From Alphaproteobacteria bacterium (GTDB lineage Bacteria; Pseudomonadota; Alphaproteobacteria; Micavibrionales; Micavibrionaceae): 36,195 nucleotides of DNA. Positions 32,735 through 36,195 of this stretch are shown here, piece after piece. Each line of letters begins with the position of its first letter. Position 1 is the stretch's first letter. The position numbers and the translations under genes are program-made. Below the pieces are notes generated by a model. It was given only the letters and a program-made list of their open reading frames with translations, was not told the origin of the DNA and ran no database searches. The DNA lies in contig JAMPXY010000010.1 of the NCBI GenBank assembly GCA_023700945.1, positions 1-36,195 of the forward strand, given 5' to 3'.

Positions 32735-33955
32735 TCATATTGAAACAACGTTATTCTTTATAAGTTCCGCGAGGTCTTCGCTGCTTTTATTCAGAAGCTC
32801 GTTGAGAATCTGCTGGGTATGCTCGCCGCAGCGCGGCGGGGGTAAACGGTAATCAACCGGGTTTTCGCTGAGTTTGAGCGGACTGCCCACCAGATGAATT
32901 GGCAGGGGTGATGTTGGGTGGTTCATTTCAATCTCCATCCCGCGCGCCTGTATTTGTTCCATCGCGAAGACTTGATCCATACGGTTGACAGGGCCTGCCG
33001 GGACATCAATCTCTTGCAAGGCTGTAACCCAGTCTGCGACCGGGCGCGTCGGTGTAATCGTGCTGATCAGGTTAACGATGATGTCGCGATGGGCAACGCG
33101 GGCACGGTTGGTGATAAAACGGTCGTCTTTGAGCCATTCATCATGGCCGAGCAAGGTGGCTAATCTTGCAAACTGGGCATCATTGCCTACGGCAATGATG
33201 ATATGACCGTCGGCGGCAGGAAAAGCCTGATAGGGGACAATGGTCGAATGGGCATTGCCCCAGCGTTTGGCCGGGGTGCCGCTGGTAAGATAGAACTGGG
33301 CCAGATTGGTCAGGCTAGCGAGTGTACAATCAAGCAGAGCGACATCAACCAGATCGCCGCGCCCGGTTTCTTTGCGCTTGTGCAAGGCAGCGAGTACGCC
33401 AATCGCGGCATAAAGCCCGGTCATGACATCGGTCAACGCTACGCCGACTTTCATCGGCATACCCTCCGGTTCTCCCGTGACGGCCATCAGGCCGCCCATG
33501 GCTTGTGCCATCAAGTCGTAACCGGGCTCGCTTGCCAGCGGGCCGGTCTGGCCAAAGCCGGTAATCGAGGCGTAGATGATATGGGGATGGCGTTGTTTGA
33601 TGTGCTCGTAACCTAGTCCGTATTTTTCCAAGCCTCCGACCTTGAAATTTTCGATCAGGATATCGCACTTTGTCAGCAAGTCATGGATGATTTGTTGGCC
33701 TTCGGGACGGGTGATATCAATTGCGATAGACCGCTTGTTGCGATTGCAGGAAAGATAATAGGCGCTTTCTTCGGTGTCGTGACCGGCGGCGTCCTTGAGA
33801 AAGGGGGGGCCCCATTTGCGTGTGTCATCTCCTTCACCGGGACGTTCAACTTTGATGATGTCTGCACCGAGATCACCTAAAATCTGGGTACAGGATGGGC
33901 CCGCTAGCACGCGGGAGAGGTCAAGAACACGAATGCCTGAAAGCGGGCCGCTCAT
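32735..33955 (-). CDS. CoA-transferase family III (CaiB/BaiF)
   Basis: This 406-residue enzyme of the formyl-CoA transferase type moves CoA between carboxylic acids through an aspartyl intermediate. Family marks are the N-terminal GIRVLDLSRVLAGPSCTQILGDLGADIIKVE pattern, NRNKRSIAID, catalytic D147 in EPGYDLMAQAMGG, and VDVALLDCTLASL. The HIIIAVGNDAQFARL segment is also typical. It most resembles the succinyl-CoA:dicarboxylate group, but the substrate cannot be read from sequence. Its stop lies 10 bases from the convergent hypothetical gene. Confidence 0.92.
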   Translation of the reverse strand: MSGPLSGIRVLDLSRVLAGPSCTQILGDLGADIIKVERPGEGDDTRKWGPPFLKDAAGHDTEESAYYLSCNRNKRSIAIDITRPEGQQIIHDLLTKCDILIENFKVGGLEKYGLGYEHIKQRHPHIIYASITGFGQTGPLASEPGYDLMAQAMGGLMAVTGEPEGMPMKVGVALTDVMTGLYAAIGVLAALHKRKETGRGDLVDVALLDCTLASLTNLAQFYLTSGTPAKRWGNAHSTIVPYQAFPAADGHIIIAVGNDAQFARLATLLGHDEWLKDDRFITNRARVAHRDIIVNLISTITPTRPVADWVTALQEIDVPAGPVNRMDQVFAMEQIQARGMEIEMNHPTSPLPIHLVGSPLKLSENPVDYRLPPPRCGEHTQQILNELLNKSSEDLAELIKNNVVSI

Positions 33956-33979
33956 TTTTAAGTCACCTCGATACTGTTT

Positions 33980-34576
33980 TTACTGCCAGGGTCTGAAATC
34001 TTGAAACAAGTAGATTGCCGTCACTACGATCCCGATGGCGAAGCCGGGTCCGGCGGGAATTTTCAGGCCGTTGAAGCGTGGCCGGGTCTTTTCCTGTCGG
34101 GCGATATGCAAGGCGACGCCGGTGCCGTGGATCAATCCGGCCAACGCCCCGAGCGAGAGGGCCATCATCACCATCTCTGGGCCGAGCCATAACCCTGCCG
34201 CCCCCAGCAGTTTGACATCGCCCAGTCCTAGCGCATCTTGTTTGTAGACATAATTAGCCAACGCACGAATGGTAAAAAGAGTGCCATAACCTGTAACCCC
34301 CCCCAGCAACATGATCGTAGGATTGAGATAGTGCCATTGCGTTATGATATGAAAAATCACAGCAAGCAAAGCAAGGGGAAGTACTAAAACATTTGGTAGG
34401 AGGCGGGTGCGCAGGTCGATTATGGACAGTGCGAACAGCAGGGCTGTCGCAGCGATCAGGCACAGCAGGGCGATCCATTCCAACATAGGCGGAAAGGTGG
34501 CATGCGGGGCCGGAGAGGTCAATTGAGGAGTGTCCAGTTTGTCGTGGATAGAGAAAAAAAGCTTTCTGTGGATCAT
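33980..34576 (-). CDS. Short A24 prepilin peptidase
   Basis: This inner-membrane aspartic peptidase cleaves prepilin leader peptides. The two catalytic aspartates are visible in SIIDLRTRLLPN and LGLGDVKLLGAAG, and about five or six helices are predicted. It lacks the N-terminal cysteine-rich methyltransferase domain of PilD, so it is the CpaA/TadV-like short form. The start is uncertain: ATG 34576 gives 198 residues, and ATG 34486 (MLEWIALLCL) gives 168 with a better membrane start. Neither has a clear ribosome site. The nearby secretin gene supports a pilus role. Confidence 0.88.
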   Translation of the reverse strand: MIHRKLFFSIHDKLDTPQLTSPAPHATFPPMLEWIALLCLIAATALLFALSIIDLRTRLLPNVLVLPLALLAVIFHIITQWHYLNPTIMLLGGVTGYGTLFTIRALANYVYKQDALGLGDVKLLGAAGLWLGPEMVMMALSLGALAGLIHGTGVALHIARQEKTRPRFNGLKIPAGPGFAIGIVVTAIYLFQDFRPWQ

Positions 34577-34697
34577 TGCAGAATTGTTAACAATTTGCTC
34601 TATTTAGAGATAGCAGTAAATGATTCGGCCTGTGGGGGCGTGCAGAATCAAATGCTCCTGCCCTTGGTTCGAATGATTTTGGATTCAGAAATTTTTC

Positions 34698-35093
34698 ATG
34701 CCTGAAAGCCGTAAAGTGCTCGTTGTCGAAGATAATGATTTCGTGCGTATGCAAATTGTCAGTCACCTGAAGGGGGCGGGCTATGAAACGCATGAGGCGG
34801 CGGATGGCGATCAGGCTTTGTCTTGCATCGAGTCTGATTCAGCGATTGGGATCGCTGTGGTGGATGTGCGAATGGACCCCATGGGTGGGTTTGAGTTTAT
34901 CAAGATCTTGCGTGATAACGAAAGCCGACTGCCGGTTATTCTGGTAACGGCGGATGACACGGCTGATTTGCTCGAGCAGGCGGGGAAATATGGAGTAGCG
35001 GCAGTGTTGATGAAGCCTGTGCAAAAAGAGCGTTTACTCCATACGGTAGAGCGCTCTTTGGCTGCCTCCCGTAAAAGCGGGAGAATTCATTAA
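34698..35093 (+). CDS. Single-domain response regulator (CheY-like receiver)
   Basis: The 131-residue product is a receiver domain with no output domain. Conserved residues are the acidic pair E11-D12, phospho-acceptor D56 in VVDVRM, T84 in VTADD, and K106 in LMKPV. No ribosome site is evident near ATG 34698. Its stop touches the next gene's start (TAAATG), so it is probably transcribed with the secretin and may tune pilus activity. No histidine kinase is in the window. Confidence 0.92.
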   Translation: MPESRKVLVVEDNDFVRMQIVSHLKGAGYETHEAADGDQALSCIESDSAIGIAVVDVRMDPMGGFEFIKILRDNESRLPVILVTADDTADLLEQAGKYGVAAVLMKPVQKERLLHTVERSLAASRKSGRIH

Positions 35094-36195
35094 ATGAATG
35101 CAGATGGAAAAATTTCTGGGCTGCGAAATGTGATGGCGGCAACGGCTTTGTCGGTTTGGCTGCTGGGTTGCGCTGATGCAAGTGTTCCCGGAGGACGAAT
35201 TCTGAATATCCCGGCGCCCAATCAGGCCGAGCAGCGTAAGGAAGCGGTGAATGAGCGTCCTGACAGTGTGATGTATTTGCCGCTGGGTAAGGATGTTTTG
35301 GTCCCGGAGGTTAGTGTTGATGATCCTCTGCCCCAAGATCATGTGGGTCCGTTCGAGTTGCGCTCGGAAACCTTGGCGGGCGCCTTGCAGTTGATTTTGG
35401 CTGATTATGAGGTGCCGCTGGCGTTTGAAAGTGAAGAGGGGCTTAATCGGCGTATTACAGTGGCTAATTTAAGTGGCCCGGTAGATCAGGTTATTCATAA
35501 CGTCTGTGGTCTGGCGGATCTTTATTGCAGTTTTGAAAACGGTTTGCTGGTGGTCAAGGATAGTCAGACCTTTACGGTCAAGGTGCCGCCGATCAGTCAG
35601 GATGCGGCGTTTATGCAGAATGTCGCCACAGGTTTGCAGGCGGTTCTGGGTGAAGGTGCAACTGTTACTGTTGATCCATCGACTCGCACCTTGATCTACA
35701 GGGCTTCGCAACGCAGTGCTGAGGTCGCGGCGCGTTATTTTCAGCGTATGCGATCCAGCACAGCATTGATTGTTTTTGAAACCTATATCTGGGAAGTGGC
35801 CCTTGATTCCGGTAACTCTGCAGGAATTCGTTGGGATATGATTGATAGTTTCGGCAAGTTTGCTGCCAGTATTGATCTTTCCGGAACAGTAGGGGCTGAC
35901 TTTACCAATCCGATCAGCATTGGGCTGCCGACAACGCAGGGGGCGGATGGCGGCGTTTTTTCACCGACCAAATTATTTGATTTTCTTTCCACCTTTGGTG
36001 CGGTGAAGACTATTTCCCAGCCGCAAATTACTGTTCTCTCTGGTTCCAAGGCTAAATTGCGGGCGGCTGATACTGAAAATTATGTTGCCGAAGTTTCGGA
36101 GACGATTGATAACGGTTTAAGCCGGACGTCGGTCAATACCAGTTCGATTGATACGGGTTTTACGCTCACGATTGCCAGTGCCTGGGATAATGCTA
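35094..36195 (+). CDS. PilN/BfpB-like secretin lipoprotein (runs off right edge)
   Basis: The frame from ATG 35094 is open to the right edge (367 residues, 3' end missing), with GGGAGA about 8 bases upstream. The N-terminus is a lipoprotein signal with lipobox LLGC (C26). An N-domain follows that resembles the secretin STN region (LAGALQLILADYEVPLAFE, GLNRRITVANLSGPVDQVI). A second domain ends in VDPSTRTLIYRA. Secretin-like strands then begin (FETYIWEVALDSGNSAGIRWDM; VKTISQPQITVLSGSKAKLRA). This order fits the outer-membrane PilN/BfpB/TcpC type of type IVb pilus secretins. It would form the channel for the pilus. Confidence 0.85.
   Translation, partial: MNADGKISGLRNVMAATALSVWLLGCADASVPGGRILNIPAPNQAEQRKEAVNERPDSVMYLPLGKDVLVPEVSVDDPLPQDHVGPFELRSETLAGALQLILADYEVPLAFESEEGLNRRITVANLSGPVDQVIHNVCGLADLYCSFENGLLVVKDSQTFTVKVPPISQDAAFMQNVATGLQAVLGEGATVTVDPSTRTLIYRASQRSAEVAARYFQRMRSSTALIVFETYIWEVALDSGNSAGIRWDMIDSFGKFAASIDLSGTVGADFTNPISIGLPTTQGADGGVFSPTKLFDFLSTFGAVKTISQPQITVLSGSKAKLRAADTENYVAEVSETIDNGLSRTSVNTSSIDTGFTLTIASAWDNA

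Noticed and set aside
34660-34690. GGTTCGAAT resembling a tRNA T-loop
   Set aside because: No matching acceptor, D or anticodon stems around it.

Overview
The window looks like a piece of an alphaproteobacterial chromosome of moderate G+C (not counted). The main evidence is the housekeeping chain pyrB-plsY-dprA-topA-rnr-rpmG, and a MoxR/DUF58/BatA-type/DUF4159/DUF4175 envelope cluster whose protein families are typical of Alphaproteobacteria. A Micavibrio-like or otherwise deep-branching lineage is possible, because the cytochrome c maturation genes are of the fused CcsBA type and the pilus secretin is PilN-like. That placement is a guess. I saw no rRNA, tRNA, CRISPR array, insertion sequence or integrase. 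Genes are densely packed and no gene-free stretch exceeds 300 bases.

Region 1 (1-13697) is the most unusual part. A moxR AAA+ gene, a small secreted cysteine protein, a large membrane protein with vWA and amidotransferase-like folds, a BatA-type membrane protein, a DUF58 protein and a glutamine-rich secreted protein all lie on the minus strand. The last four are translationally coupled or overlap. A DUF4159 gene points the other way from inside the cluster. A tandem AAA+ ATPase and the N-terminal part of a DUF4175 (TIGR02302-like) gene complete it. Two proteins that are usually single fused chains in Alphaproteobacteria appear split here: BatA+DUF4159, and possibly DUF4175 N- and C-terminal halves. 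Each detached part carries its own signal peptide. I infer a MoxR-driven assembly or quality-control machine acting at the inner membrane and periplasm.

Region 2 (13823-17277) is a four-gene TroABCD-type Mn/Zn ABC importer. Region 3 (17496-21332) holds a small hypothetical gene and a tlpA-ccsBA pair for System II cytochrome c biogenesis. Region 4 (21424-31979) holds lon, rpmG, rnr, topA, dprA, plsY and pyrB, all on the minus strand. pyrC, commonly found beside pyrB, is absent, and PlsY carries a cysteine-rich insertion. Region 5 (32020-36195) holds an unrecognised gene, a CoA-transferase family III gene, a prepilin peptidase, a single-domain response regulator, and the start of a PilN/BfpB-like secretin lipoprotein that runs off the right end.

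All identifications rest on reading motifs and remembered family patterns. No database search or structure prediction was run.
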